Assembly: GCA_034008185.1 (NCBI GenBank)
Contig: CM067081.1
Coordinates: 30,750,806-30,814,805 of the forward strand
Length of the DNA: 64,000 nt
Source: Gorsachius magnificus
Lineage: Eukaryota > Chordata > Aves > Pelecaniformes > Ardeidae
Reading direction: 5' to 3'
Positions 37,472 to 49,760 of the stretch are shown piece after piece. Made by a program: the position numbers and the translations under genes. The notes under the pieces were generated by a model, which was given only the letters and a program-made list of their open reading frames with translations, was not told the origin of the DNA and did no database searches. Every line of letters begins with the position of its first letter. Positions within the stretch are counted from its first letter, which is position 1.

Positions 37472-39118
37472 CTGCAGTCAGCTGAGGACAAGTGATGAGA
37501 GAAGGGAAGAACAATGAAGTTAAGCAAACAGAGGAATGTCTCGTCTAGGTCTGGGGAACTTCTAGTCTAAATACATCGCTATCCTCCTTTGGTAGACATG
37601 TGTGTGCTGCTCTTCAGGACAAACGGGGCCTTTCTTTTCAGCCCCTTTGACTCCGGCAAGGATTGCACAGCTGGGACGATGACTTGTCTCCTCTTATTAA
37701 AACCACTTCTTACAAGTGCCGACTGTGTCTACGTGTTCCTCTGAGTCACTTCTTCAGAGGAAAGAGAAAAAGAGAACATATTTTAAGACCCAAGCTATCA
37801 TCTTTAGGCACTTATGCCTATATTTAATCTGGTTTGGGGTGAGAAAAAGATATCTAATATTATTAAAAATTGTGATCTATTAAGTAACCATCCTGGGTGT
37901 TTATCTATCTGTCTACATTTTTTCCCCATGTATGGGAAAAGACATGAGAATCTGAAATGACCAGAGCACTCCTAAGCAAAGACACAGCCTAGCCAAGGCA
38001 GAAGGAATATTCCAGCAGAGACAGAGACGGAGGCAGTATCCAGAGGGAATAAGACAAACCACATACATGACTGTAGACAAGTCTTAACCATACACATAAA
38101 AATAGTAATATCGGTGGGCTGGTTGTTGTTTGTTTCTTTTACTTTTGCATTTAAAACAAGCTCATTCTCCTGCTGATCTCAGGCAGTGCCAGTTTGTGAC
38201 ATAAGACACATGCTGAAATACAATATGGAAAATGTGTACACACACTGCCTAAGAGAGGCTACAATCTGCAAAAGTGAATGTTGCATCCATATATCAATTG
38301 AAATGGCCTACAATTCAGGGAGTAATTGTTTTGAAACAATCTCACATGAATTCACCTTCACGAGATTAGGGGCTGATGTCACCACAAGGGTGAAGTCATC
38401 AGCAATGACTTAAGCTAATGGGATAATGCCAGAAGAACTCGATCGGCTGTTGTGCAGAGCTTAACTCCTTCCAAGCAACAAGAAATGCTGAGAACTATTT
38501 ACCTCTTTTGTTTGCAGCATTTCCTGAGCGGGTTTTAGCACAGGAAAGCTCACGGTTGACTAATGGGGACAGGGAATGAAATCTCCTTCCTACAGCACTT
38601 CTGGTGATCCCTATTTAGATATTTTAAAGCCATATGTCTGAATTCAAGTTGAAGTTCAAGACACTGAAAACTGGCAGTAAGCTGAGGGAATAATTTTGTG
38701 ATGTATGGTTGAGTTCCTGCAATATTAACTCATGGGAGGAGTCCCTGCTCTTTAGGTCACTGGCACAGCGGGATTTGGGCAAGAGGGCTTGGGCCCAGCT
38801 TTACATTCATTAGAGACAAAGATATAGAAAAGAGACGTGGGCCACAGTGACCACGGCAAGCTTTTCCCAGACATTGTAAGCAGACCAAGGTGCCCATAAC
38901 TGCATGTGGTGTGGCTGACACAAACCCATACCAGGTAGCAGTGCCAGCTCAACACGAGCGGGGTGTCTTCATGAGGTAATAGAAAAGCACATGATTTAGA
39001 GTCAGTGGCATTAAAAATCATCAGAGTCATCCCGGAAAGTACAGATATTTTTGTTTGACTGTGTAATGCGTGCTTGTGTGGGAGTGGTGTGAGCTTGTTC
39101 TATTTTCAGCCTGTGAGC
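37472..39118. other. Noncoding DNA, nothing recognised
   Basis: AT-rich unique sequence with no frame longer than 92 codons. Confidence 0.6.
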
Positions 39119-39195
39119 ACCGAGGTGTGACAAGCCCGCGTCGCCGCTTGTTCGGTGAACGGTGCTGGCGGTGCCACTCCCTGGTGATGGCGAGG
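39119..39195. other. Very dense short CpG cluster
   Basis: Nine CpG dinucleotides occur in about 72 bp (39121-39192), including CCCGCGTCGCCGC at 39136. The flanks are CpG-poor. Such a sharp local cluster suggests a protected, unmethylated regulatory site or a recent GC-rich insertion. The overlapping 144-codon reverse frame (39027-39461) has no domain. Confidence 0.5.
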
Positions 39196-40500
39196 AGCTT
39201 GGACAAAGCAAAAACTATCTGAAAGAGCAGTAAACCTAAGAGGTGGGCCTGATCCTGGCTGCCACAGAGTTCACTGGCTCCTTGCACTTGGACTAGGCCA
39301 CCAGAGAGGAGCACAGGAAGGATTTGTTGGTGTGGTGAAGTGACCTTTGCCAAGCTTGAGCGTGCACCCTGCAGTGCATGCTGCCCTGGCTCCTGATGTG
39401 GATCTCCTTGATGCACACGATCAGTATGGCACCTGGGGAGCTTGTCTGGCATGGACAGCATTTAAGAGAGCCCCCAGGCCTCGCGTTAGCATGCTACAGC
39501 TTCACACACAGCTGCAGAGTTCAGGTGGGCTCCAACTCCACTGAAGCCAGCTTTGCTCTGCTCTGCTGGAAATAAGATTAGAGCTTGGCCCTCTGTCTCC
39601 TTAAATGTTTTTCATGTTTTAAAGCCAAATATTTTATTTAACCCCCTCATACTCTGCAGCACTTTTGCAACTCATTTATTTTGTAAAGCTTGAAAGAGAA
39701 AAAGCAGGGCAGTCAGTTTTGCATTCTCTCATTAAAAAAGTCTACGTTTTGGATTGAAATGCTAAAGGTTAAATGTTGAAAGCTCCTCTAACAGTACACG
39801 CTGGTTGAATTACAAATGTGGAGATGTACAAGTCCAGCCAAGAAGGACATATCCATCCTAAAAGACCTTAAGTCAGGACCTTTTCAACGTGGCTCAGCTG
39901 GTAGCCCGTAGGCCAGAAGTTGCTAAGTAGGTTAGCCCATCATCTTTTCCACAGAGGAGATAAAGGATGGCTATTTGGACAGCAGGCACAGCCAAATGTC
40001 CCCTGTGCCTGCCCAGCTTTCAGGCCTGGCGTCGCTGCAGAGACATGGGACTGCTGCCTGCTCCTGGCGGGCAGGCAGAGCAGCCTGAGCTGCCAGCCCC
40101 TCCGGCCATGCCGCTGCAGCTCACATGGGGAAGGGGATCCCAGAAATAAATTGCAGCCCTTTTGGCCACCAAAATGAAATCACCTGCACTTAAAAGATCT
40201 ATGTTTTCATTTCGAATGGCCTCATGTTTAACAGCATCATCTCCTGACCAAGAAGCGTTTGTTGAAGAAAAAATCTACAGCTGCAGATGAAAGGACCCTA
40301 CACAATTTTAGGGACAACTTGTCTTTGTTTCACAGGACCCACACCTTACCAGACAAAGAAATACTGAGTGGTTCAGAAGTGCACTGCAGGCAAACCTATT
40401 ATCCTTCCTCCCTCCCTCTTCCACTGCGCTCTCCATCCAGGCAGCTCAGTTTTAAAGCAATCTCACCACTCTGAAAATGGATTGACTAAATATGAACTGA
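39196..40500. other. Noncoding DNA, nothing recognised
   Basis: A TGGCTCAGCTGG string at 39891 resembles a tRNA A box but lacks a B box downstream. A GC-richer patch at 40020-40140 opens short frames with no domain. Confidence 0.55.
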
Positions 40501-40577
40501 CCACAGCCACTCATGCTGGAATAGCAGACATCTTCCACAGCCACTCGTGCTGGAATAGCAGACATCCTCCACACAGG
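40501..40577 (+). repeat. 34-bp tandem duplication
   Basis: The unit beginning CCACAGCCACTCATGCTGGA at 40501 is repeated at 40535 with two or three differences (CATGC to CGTGC, and a C/T change near the end). A third copy starts at 40569 (CCACACAGG) and breaks off. The near identity of the two full copies implies a recent duplication. Confidence 0.93.
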
Positions 40578-42633
40578 TAACTCATGTCTGTTTTGAAGAA
40601 ATGAAGAAGACTGGGGGCTAGCTCAGTTTCTGCATTTCCTATTTAGGCCTCATGTTCTGGTTTCTTACCCAGGCAAAGGATCCGTTGTTCCTGCTGGCAC
40701 TGAAGGGAACACATGTTCAGCATCTTCTGAAACTCCTAGCCAAGAGGCAACTTTTGAGCTGCCTAACTTGCTTGCAATAAAACAACAGATCAGGGCAGAG
40801 CTAAGAGTACTTCTGGGGTTTCCAAAGAGTAGGAACTACCATACCTTCACCCCAAACCCAACCTGACCCCCATCCAAAGAACAGTGGTCCTGTAGGGCAT
40901 ACTGAACTAGCACAGTTGGATGCTTCTTCTACAAATCTCTACTTAGGGTCCCCATCAAGTGCCATACAGTTAAACGAAAAAAGAGCCTCTGAATTCTACA
41001 GCACCGGAGTTGGACAGAAATGCAGGGACCTGAACTCCCTTTGCAGCTAATGAAGGTGAGGGAGCTCCTCCACAACTCAGTTCGGGTTGCAGGACAGCGG
41101 CTGCCTCAACCTCTAAAGGCACCTACCTCCTTCCACTGATCACAGAAGGACCTGGGGGGGACCGGGTGCTTGACAGAGGTGCCACAGGTAATGACTTAAA
41201 GTTTGCTGGAAGGTGACCAGCCCTGGGAATGCAGCCAGGAGACACTTTGCTCTGACAGACTTGGACATGGGTTGTGGTGCCTGGTTCCTCAGGAGACACT
41301 CTGAACCTTTCCTTCAAATAGAGAACTGTGGTGGGACCATCTACCTTCTCTGCTGAAGGTAAGAAAGGAGGTAATTGTACCCTTCTCATTATCCTAGTGT
41401 GCCTTAGGTAGTGGCCTAAACTGGAAGCTTATAAAAAACATTGAGACCTTATATTCTGCAAACCAAGTCCTGAAAAGGGAAATTTCTACAATCTTAATTA
41501 CAATTTGCTGTAGGAGGTCCAATCCCAGCCAGTTCTCCAAGGCTTGTGGCAGCTGACTTATTATTCTAGCACGCTTGATGGAAATACAAAATTGCATATC
41601 CTTCTTTGTAAGATGACTTCTCGGGCTCTGGCGCTCGCTAGCTGTCAGTGGATTATATATTGGATTTTTCTGTCAGCATGTAATAAAAGGAAAGTTTAAA
41701 AAAAATAAAGCAATACATGAAAATAATTCCATTCATATTAGGTTTTGTAAAACCCACCAGCTAGTTTTGGGCTGCCCATGTATGGATAACTGAATGAAAA
41801 GGAAGAGGTCTCCAACCCCTCGCAGAGCTATGCAAGGGCTGGCCATTAATTTCATTTTTATGCTACCAGTGAGGACTGGGGATTTCCTGCTATGAGCAGT
41901 GCTCGCGCTCTGTAAAGGATCGACTCTAGACTTTGCCCACCTTATATACCCAGAGCTGGGGTAAATTGCAGGAGAGGCTTACACTGTGTTTTCTCCTGCG
42001 TCATTTATCAGAAGGCTTTTCTCATGCTATCTGGCAGACGTTAGCCAGAGAAGCACCAGGAAATGACTGTGGGAATGCCTTCCCCTTCCTTCTCCATTTT
42101 CCTCAGTCCCTCAAACTGCAGTGTAAGAGAGCAGAACCATAAATGTCTGTTCCAAATGCCTTAGCAGTGTCATTCCCAGAGCTTGCTATCCACCATGTCA
42201 AGTTAGTCAACCTATTGATGGGCAACACTCTCCAGCCTTCCCCAAGCAAAACCCCCCCACACACATTCAGCAGTGCCAGTCTCTTATGGATCCAACAGGA
42301 TGCAGTACACACCGTTGCATGCCATGAAGCACGGGGTACATCTTTGTTGACCACTGCAAACTTCTCAGCCCTGGTCCCCATGTCATGCAGGAGCCAGCTT
42401 TCACACAGCAAGTAAAACTGGTAACACGTCTGCTTGAGACGGCAGTTCCAAAATGGTTAAGCAAGTCTCCAGGGCTACTTTGCTGGTAAGATTTTAGTGA
42501 ACTGGAAAGGCTAGGAGAGTTAGCCCATCCACATATCTACTCTCTGATTCGTGAGAAAAATTTCAATTGCTTTATTAAAACATGTCTGAATTAACAGAGC
42601 TACTTAAAAATGATCCACAGCTCATATTGTAAC
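40578..42633. other. Noncoding DNA, nothing recognised
   Basis: Unique sequence. No repeat, exon or RNA gene could be supported. Confidence 0.6.
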
Positions 42634-42973
42634 TAGATCTGTGCAAATAATCTGTTCTTTGGTTCCTTGGCAAACAAACAACAACAAAAAAAGATGAAAA
42701 TAATTTTATTTTGGTTCATACGTGATTAATTTTAAAGAGCAATTTAATTCCTGTATTTAAATTTAGGTACATTTAAAAACAGAATATCAGTTTGGAAACA
42801 AAAAAGTGTTTTATTTAGAAAACAACCTTTAATATTTTTAAAAGGAATCAGCTCTTTTTCAGCCAAAATAATTTGATGAACTCAACACAAATTTTGCCAG
42901 CAGCTTCAGTAACACAAATCTGCATTTTTTTCTGCACATAAATTGAAAGACCAAAACATTTCACCCAGCCCTA
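42634..42973. mobile_element. AT-rich MITE-like DNA element with terminal inverted repeats
   Basis: This 340-bp element starts TAGATCTGTGCAAAT and ends TTTCACCCAGCCCTA. The right end reverse-complemented (TAGGGCTGGGTGAAA) matches the left end at 9 of 15 positions, most strongly at the outer TAG..CTG.G. The interior is strongly AT-rich, full of AAAA/TTTT-flanked blocks, and has no open frame. The flanks ATTGTAAC and ATTGCAGA agree at 5 of 8 positions, possibly an eroded 8-bp target duplication as made by hAT elements. The left end recurs at 5751. Superfamily assignment is inference; the alternative is coincidental similarity in AT-rich DNA. Confidence 0.55.
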
Positions 42974-45900
42974 ATTGCAGATTTAGTCCTGAAAGATGTC
43001 CATGTTTCACTTCCCTGTGTTGGATGTGGCATATTTTTCTTTACTTGCTCTTAATATCTTCCATGATATCAGGGAATTTGAATAGTAAACACTGAAAAGA
43101 AAACCTTGCTTTTTGTTATCTGATCTTTAATCCCAGCTTCGCCCTTTGTGCATTATGTCTAGGGAATTATGTTTTTCAAAAACATAAGGGAAACTCATCT
43201 GCTAATCTGTCAACAAGCCATCCATCTGCAATGTCTGCTCTACATTTGTTTTGCTATGTCACTATGCACCGAATGTTTGATGCAGATGTTTTGACACGAG
43301 TGGTAGAGGAAAATGAAATTTGTTGTTTCCTGCCACCACCGCCCTCAAAAGAAGATTTATTTGAACAATAAAATCTGCCCTGCTTTTTAAAAATAACTGA
43401 GTACTAGGCAGCAATGAATGACTTCTCAATACCTTCGCTTCTTTAAGGAAATCACACCAGTAAACAATATTGACATTTTAAATCCTTTATACCTTCTAAA
43501 AAGATACAGAAGGGTGATTTGACTCTGATTTGCATATTTCTGTTGGAATCCAATGCTCACCTTCTGTTAAAGACAGGCAGAAAAGATAGTTTGCAAAAGG
43601 CACCTCCCAGATCGAGAAGTAGCCCAAACACTCAAAGCCAAAACTGAAACGCTCCTGTCTGTCCCATACGTTGCACCAGTAATTGTGCCAGACATCTTAC
43701 CACCTGAGAATGGATGGAAAGACATCTGCTTTCTTTCAGACAGTGCCTTACACCGAGTGCTGGGCTCCTGCTCACTCAGTCCGCTTTCTTTAACTGCTTC
43801 CACTTCAGGAGAGGGGATGGAAAAAAAACAAATCCCTCTTTACAGCCAATACTACATGGTCAGCGTGGCTCGTGTAGAGACGGTTGATGGGACACCCAAA
43901 ACCAGAGTTTCAAGTTCAGATTATATTGTCAACAGTTCAGGAGATATTTCAAGGGTATGCTTCTTATAAAGGCATAGGAAGTCAAATCACCTGGCCACTA
44001 CTGGTTTGCTGGATGGTCACCTGGTGCCAGTCTTTATTTGAAACACCCCGCTGTATGTAGGAAAGGGCCATGGCCATATCACCTGCCAGCGGATGCGATC
44101 ATGGCATGGACATGAGCCCATGCAGTGTGGAAGGCATGGATGGGTGCTTGTGCCTGACCCAAGACCCCAACCTAGCCTGGCTTCCTCCCTTCCAGAGAGC
44201 TCCTAGGGAAAAAGCCAGGTCTGAGGGCTGTGCTCGGGAGTCCCTGTTAACATCAGGGCTGGCAGGTGACTCAGCCCCATGCTTACATGATTACACAGTC
44301 ACATCGTAATGGTAGAAGTTTATCCCATTGGATTGTACCTATGGGTCCCCTCAAGTCACTGGGCTGAGACAGCCTCCTTCCAGGAGCAATGCCTTTCCTT
44401 AGGGTCCTAATTTAGTTCAAAGTTGATCACACCCGGGAGCACCTCTTCCTCTGCAGGCTCTCAAAAGCCCCTACCAACTGTCTTAGACTAGATGTCTAAA
44501 GGTAGATGGAATTAGCTCAGCCATAATGTCAACACCAGTACATTTTACACTTTTTTTAAAGCTCATTTCCAACCCTCTTCCCTGCAGATAAGATTCTCAA
44601 AAATATTTTATTTTAAATTTACAGTGGAGAGAAATATGTCATAGTCACAATTCTGAGCCTGGTTGAGGTGTCCCCAGAAGCCATCCAGGGAAGGGCCTTT
44701 AGGCATGAGAAAACCTTCAACCTGTAGAGGCATAAAATGAATTCACGACTGTGAAAATGATGCCACCTGGACTACTTCCAGAGGCACTAGGACCATCATA
44801 AATTTTCACATGGCTGCCAGCCAGCAGCTTGCAGCTGAGGCAGGTTTTCTGCTATCCAGCTGGGAGGATGAGACACATCGGGAGAGGCAGATTGGGAGCA
44901 GGGGAAACAAGAATGAGTGAAAACAGGAGAGAGAGCAAAGGGCTTCTGACTTCTAGCACTGAGTCTCCTTGTACAACTAGGTTAATTAGCTAAAAGACTT
45001 GGTAATATTTTTATTACTTTATACCACCTCGTCCTCTGATCCAGATTGTCTCTTCAAGTCATTGCATCTCCCCACTGCTGTGAGCGCAACCATGCTTTAC
45101 TCTGTCCTTTTTCCTACTTTTACATCCACATTTCCTCAGCGTGTTCATCACATGAAAAATGAACATTAAGCCAAAATGCCCTTTGCTGGAACCACCATGT
45201 TTGTTGGAGAGTTGCAAACAATGCAACTGCCTCTGCTTCCTTCTTCCTGAGCTAAGTAACCACCAGGATAGGGAAGCAGTATGCGTCTTACGAGGAATCA
45301 CTTAAGAGGTTTTTACTGTAAAAAAATGTAATGTGAGACCTTGAAGGAAGTGCTGCCGACTTTTCTAGCTGTGTTACCTGTGCTGGCAGCTCTCCTGACC
45401 TCATCGTATGCAAGGACAGATGATATCAAAGATGTCTATCCTCTTCATATAACTGTGAATATTGCTGCTTATCCAAGAAGTGTACATTAGCAGAGGAAGG
45501 AACTGTGGTTATCTGAAATGTGATAGCAAGCACAGCGTTTCTGTTCAGGGGTTCTTAGTCATTCTCCCATCCCTAAACCTGCTCTTGTAATTTTGGGAGG
45601 CTCTGTGGGCTTTCAATTCCCTGTCATGCTGCACAGCCAGTTCAAGCTAGCAAAATTAAAGAAGTGCTCTGGCTGCTTCAGCTGTTTCAGAGTCTGAGGA
45701 TGATTCGGTTTCAAATCAGAAAAATCACCACTGATCCATTAAAGAGAACCATCTATGTGAGTGCTAAATGACTCAAAGAGGAAATTAAGAACTAGCAGGT
45801 GGCACAAGAAGTTGTATATGGCTCCATAAGCACCAATTTAATCCGGCTGGCTTTTCCCAAAATTAGCAAAGACACCAATCATGTAAATCAAGTTGAAGTT

Positions 45901-47392
45901 GTTCCTCACAAATCAGTCCCTTCCTGGATGTGCTTTAACCTTGAACTCTTTGGAATTGCTCTGCATCTCTGGGGCTTGCCTGGGGATGGAAGTATTAAGC
46001 ATCAGGAAACAAATCCAGTGTCCAGGTGTGTTTTCACCAGAGTCTACAGGCAAAAGAAAATGGCTGTGCAGGATACTGTGCCTTTCTATAGGCACTTCCA
46101 AATAATGCTGATTTTTTTTCCTATTGCCATGTTCCATTGTAGACTCCTGTCTATTGTGTCATTCTCTGTCACATCTTTCAGCATGTCCCCTCCTCTTGGA
46201 AACCTGCATTTGAGATCCTTTTCCAGTTACTGCTCCCTAAATTTCATTCCATTTTAATATTCCCTCTCCATGTGTCAAAGGGCCATGAGGGTAAATCTTC
46301 CGTTTCCATGGGTCCAGACGGATGCAAGTTTTCAGTCCTTCTGACTGAATGGGTACACCTACTTTAGGATTTCAGTTTGGATCAGGAGCATGCTTGGAAG
46401 TGAATCTCCAGGTTGTCCCCACTTAATGTGCCTTGGTTCACATCACAGAGCAGGCTCAGAGCACACAAATTGATTCCTTTCCAACGAAGGTGTTGCAGAA
46501 GGTGTGCCTACGGAGCCCACCTGCTCCAGCAGCACGTGCTGTGCATGGCCCAGACTAGACCCAATATGAAGTAAACCCCCCCGAAGCATGTATGGTATGG
46601 ATGCCAGGACCCCAGCTACAACTGTTTTGCTTTACAAACCTCCTCCTCTTGATCTGCACCATCTCCTAATGTGGATGCAGTCGGCAAATGCTATAGGAAG
46701 GCAGGGCTAAATTCTGAGCCTGAAATCTTTAAAATGGATGTAAAAAGAGCTTACTTAAAGCAATGGAAAAGCTGTCTAGCTGTTGTTATATAAATCTTGT
46801 GTTTGTGTGAGTACAGCTAACCTGCAATACAAGCGTTCCCAGAAGCACAGCTTATTTCTGGTGTAACCTGAGTTTACATTTGGTCTTTTACTAGTATAAA
46901 TATTTTGGTAAAACAGGCCAGATCACAACTGGCACAATTCTCATGGTAAACTTTTAAGTCTAAACTGTTCACAGAGTGAATGAGATCCAGTCCTTGATCC
47001 ACAGCCTAAGTGACTGGCATAAGAACACTGCAAAACTGAGCTCCCGAAGCCTGTGGAAGGTTGTGTTCCCATTGAAACAGAGATCAAGGCTGGAAAAGAA
47101 GAAGGATGTTACATCAAAAGGATGTTTACTGATGCACAAGAGCCAAGTCTGTGACCTCTCCTGAGGACGTCTAAAACGATGGTGATTAGGGAACGGGTGA
47201 TTTTGTATGCTAAGATTTAGAGGCTAATGTTGCTCTCCTAGCAGCTAATGGAAAATTTAGCATGGGGAAAATTCCCCCATTGCCTTTGGGGAAACCAATA
47301 AGTGTGAAACTCCCACGAAAGTACCATCTAATGAAATACTCACTGTTAAGATACAAAAGATGTGTTTTCATGTACACTGTGACTTTTGGGGC
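42974..47392. other. Noncoding DNA, no gene recognised
   Basis: A 152-codon forward frame at 45799-46257 has no domain and is overlapped in both strands. A possible badly eroded copy of the palindromic repeat lies around 46700-46930 (AAATTCTGAGCC, then GGTGTAACCTGAG) but is not called. The rest is unique. Confidence 0.55.
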
Positions 47393-47498
47393 TGGGCCTG
47401 GTTACCTTTTTGCTGGTTTTATGCTGATGTGAAGCTAGCTTACTTGTAGTACAGCTATTCCCGACTTACGGCACTGCAAGTGTTAAAGGATCTGGCTA
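47393..47498. repeat. Old palindromic amniote repeat, near full-length
   Basis: The element opens with TGGGCCTGGTTACC, passes through a TGCTGGTTTTATGCTGATGT block, has a perfect palindrome AAGCTAGCTT near its centre (47432-47441), and closes with TTCCCGACTTACGGCACTGC and AAAGGATCTGGC. This order follows the GGGCCTGATTCT - acTGGTgTAAaT - ACTCCATTGACTT - CTGATTTACACCAGTGTAA - GATCTGGCC layout of a short palindromic repeat found in turtle, crocodile and bird DNA. It is probably a nonautonomous DNA transposon. I cannot give a secure database name. Confidence 0.55.
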
Positions 47499-49400
47499 CT
47501 TGGATGTATGGATATTTCAGAAGGCATGAGGCCCGTGGATAAACGGAGTCACTCAAGGATAACGCTGATCTCTTTGAAATATAGTGTGGCATATCCCATT
47601 TCTATTATAAAATGAAAATTACAAAGAAAATAAAAGAAACAGCTCCATTTCCATTTACAGGAAGATATTTTACAGGATGTGACACCGTTGGGAGCTGGCA
47701 ACTCTCTCTGTGCAAATCCATGGGTCTAATACCATTTCAAAATCATTCCTTGTACTATTCCCTCCTATTCCAAGAACCTAAGGCTCTGATCTAAGAACAA
47801 ATTCCTTTTGAAGAAGGTGGTTATTAATGTGTAAGCTCATATGCTGACAATGTGCTTAAATGCCTTCCTAAACTGAGCCCTGGAACTGGTGGAATATGAC
47901 ATCAAAAGTCCAGTGAATTCATTTCTGGAGGAGCCATCCTCGTTGCACACATCACCATACCTATTTGCTCATCAGCACCATGCACACAAATACATTCATT
48001 TACCTTGGTGTTACTATTTATGCTAGTGCTCCTATCCCCCTCTAACCAGTACTTTGCTATTCACTATTTATTAGTTTTGTTTCTTCACTTGTTTAAAACT
48101 TTGATTTGCCACATGAGGGGACAGAAATAATATCATGTGAAATTGTGGTCATCTGCACCATACAACTAAAGAACATTAAAATGCCACACAGAATAGCATG
48201 AAAACTGCATGCACCAAAAGCAATACCCAAAACACTTGGCAGACATTTGCTTCACTGAAAATTGGAGTGAACTTCCAACATATCTGCAAGCAGACAGAGG
48301 GGCTATGTTACCATAATTTACTCATGGCAAACCATTTAGCTGTTTCTACTAAGAATGAATTGCAGCAAATACTGCAAAAAATCTTTTGAATTTTGAAACA
48401 ACTTTCATGTAAACTTTGGCAGCACTCAGAGCGGGTCTTGTGTGATGTAGTGAATTTATACAATGGGTTTACATCTCTTTGTATGACTTTTGTTTTGTAT
48501 TATTCTTATTAATTCTTTGTCCTCGGGTAATTTCTAAGAGCCCGGGGAATGTACGAGGACCCCATTATGTGAGCACTGTACAGACACAGAAAGAGACCAT
48601 GCATCGAAATGTTAAAAGTAATCTGCAAGTTGCACGGTGTCTGAATATGCTGTACTTTGGGAATGACTTTGTAAGCATTTTTTCAAAGCATCTACCACTC
48701 AGATAATGGACTGAAATATCTTTGGGGAGGCTCTGCATGACAGCATGCATTCGTATTAGACATAGTAACTTTAAAACCCTCTCCCATGTTACACAATAGT
48801 ATTAGGCCCTTTGAGTTCTATTAAAATGAAAATGTCTCAAGACTGTTATACTTCTGCTCAGCATTTTTTAAAGACTAAATGAAAGAAAGTAATGTAGAGA
48901 ACTACGTACTCTTATAATCCAATTACATAGTTGTGTCATTATAAACTATGACCAGAATTCCTAAAAAAAAAATCAGACTCTGAAATAATTCTCCATTTAT
49001 GATTCACACAAACATGTTTTATTGTTAGCACTGTGCAGATCAAAGAAAGAACATGTAGAAAAGCTGGGGAGAGTTTCTTTGCTCACTGGAATGAGAGTTT
49101 TGTGAATATAAAGCACAAGAGAAGCCTCTTTATTTAGATGCCTCTTTAGTAGCTGAGTCACGTACATATTGTTGGACATGTAGGAAAGTTTTAAAACAGA
49201 CTGGCAAAATCTTACCTCCCAGGGGTATTATTTTTTTAATTGAAAACATCACCAGTGTTTTCATCATCATAGTAAAGGGCAGGCAGCAAGTTCTGTACCT
49301 TGGTTGGCGTATGTCCATGATAATTTTGCAGAAATGCTTTAAGATGATGTATCAAGCAGAAAATAAGCAATCAGCTAGCCTTTTCAATTTTTACGTAAAG
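47499..49400. other. Noncoding DNA, nothing recognised
   Basis: AT-rich unique sequence with no frame longer than 75 codons. Confidence 0.6.
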
Positions 49401-49760
49401 TGTGTGCCTGCAGCCCTTGCTGCCAGCGCCCCTGAGCCCCTCCGTGCCTCGCATGGGTGTTTCCCCTGCACGAGAGGCAGCAGCACCATTGCTCGCTTCG
49501 CTAGGACTGCGGAGGCAGATGCAGCATGACAGCACAGGCTGCCCAGGGCCGGACTTGCACCCGGAGCGAGGACGGGAATCTCCATTCCTTCCACCTTCTC
49601 CTCCCTCTCCCCAGTTCCTGTCCCCCTGTCCCCAGCGCTGGGGGCAGCGCTTGCCTCCCCTCCCTTCCAATGCCTCAAGCCAAGGAGAGGACAGGACAGG
49701 GCCACAGCAGCAGGCAGCAGGGAGGGAGACCACCTCCAGCCCAAATTGGTGAAACCTCCA
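49401..49760. other. GC-rich CpG cluster with overlapping chance frames
   Basis: The most GC-rich patch of the window, with about 13 CpG sites between 49427 and 49650, then a C-rich and purine-rich flank. Frames of 83-143 codons stay open in several phases on both strands at once (reverse 49371-49802, forward 49402-49752). Their proteins are low-complexity (Gly/Arg/Ser or Pro/Ser rich), which points to composition rather than coding. It could be a small CpG island serving as an enhancer or a promoter of an unannotated transcript. Confidence 0.5.

Noticed and set aside
39885..39945. tRNA A-box-like TGGCTCAGCTGG
   Set aside because: No B box at the expected distance and no cloverleaf could be drawn.
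45799..46257. 152-codon forward frame
   Set aside because: No domain, no start context or splice sites that stand out, and frames in other phases overlap it.
46700..46930. Possible eroded copy of the palindromic repeat
   Set aside because: Only isolated words match (AAATTCTGAGCC, GGTGTAACCTGAG) and spacing is inconsistent.
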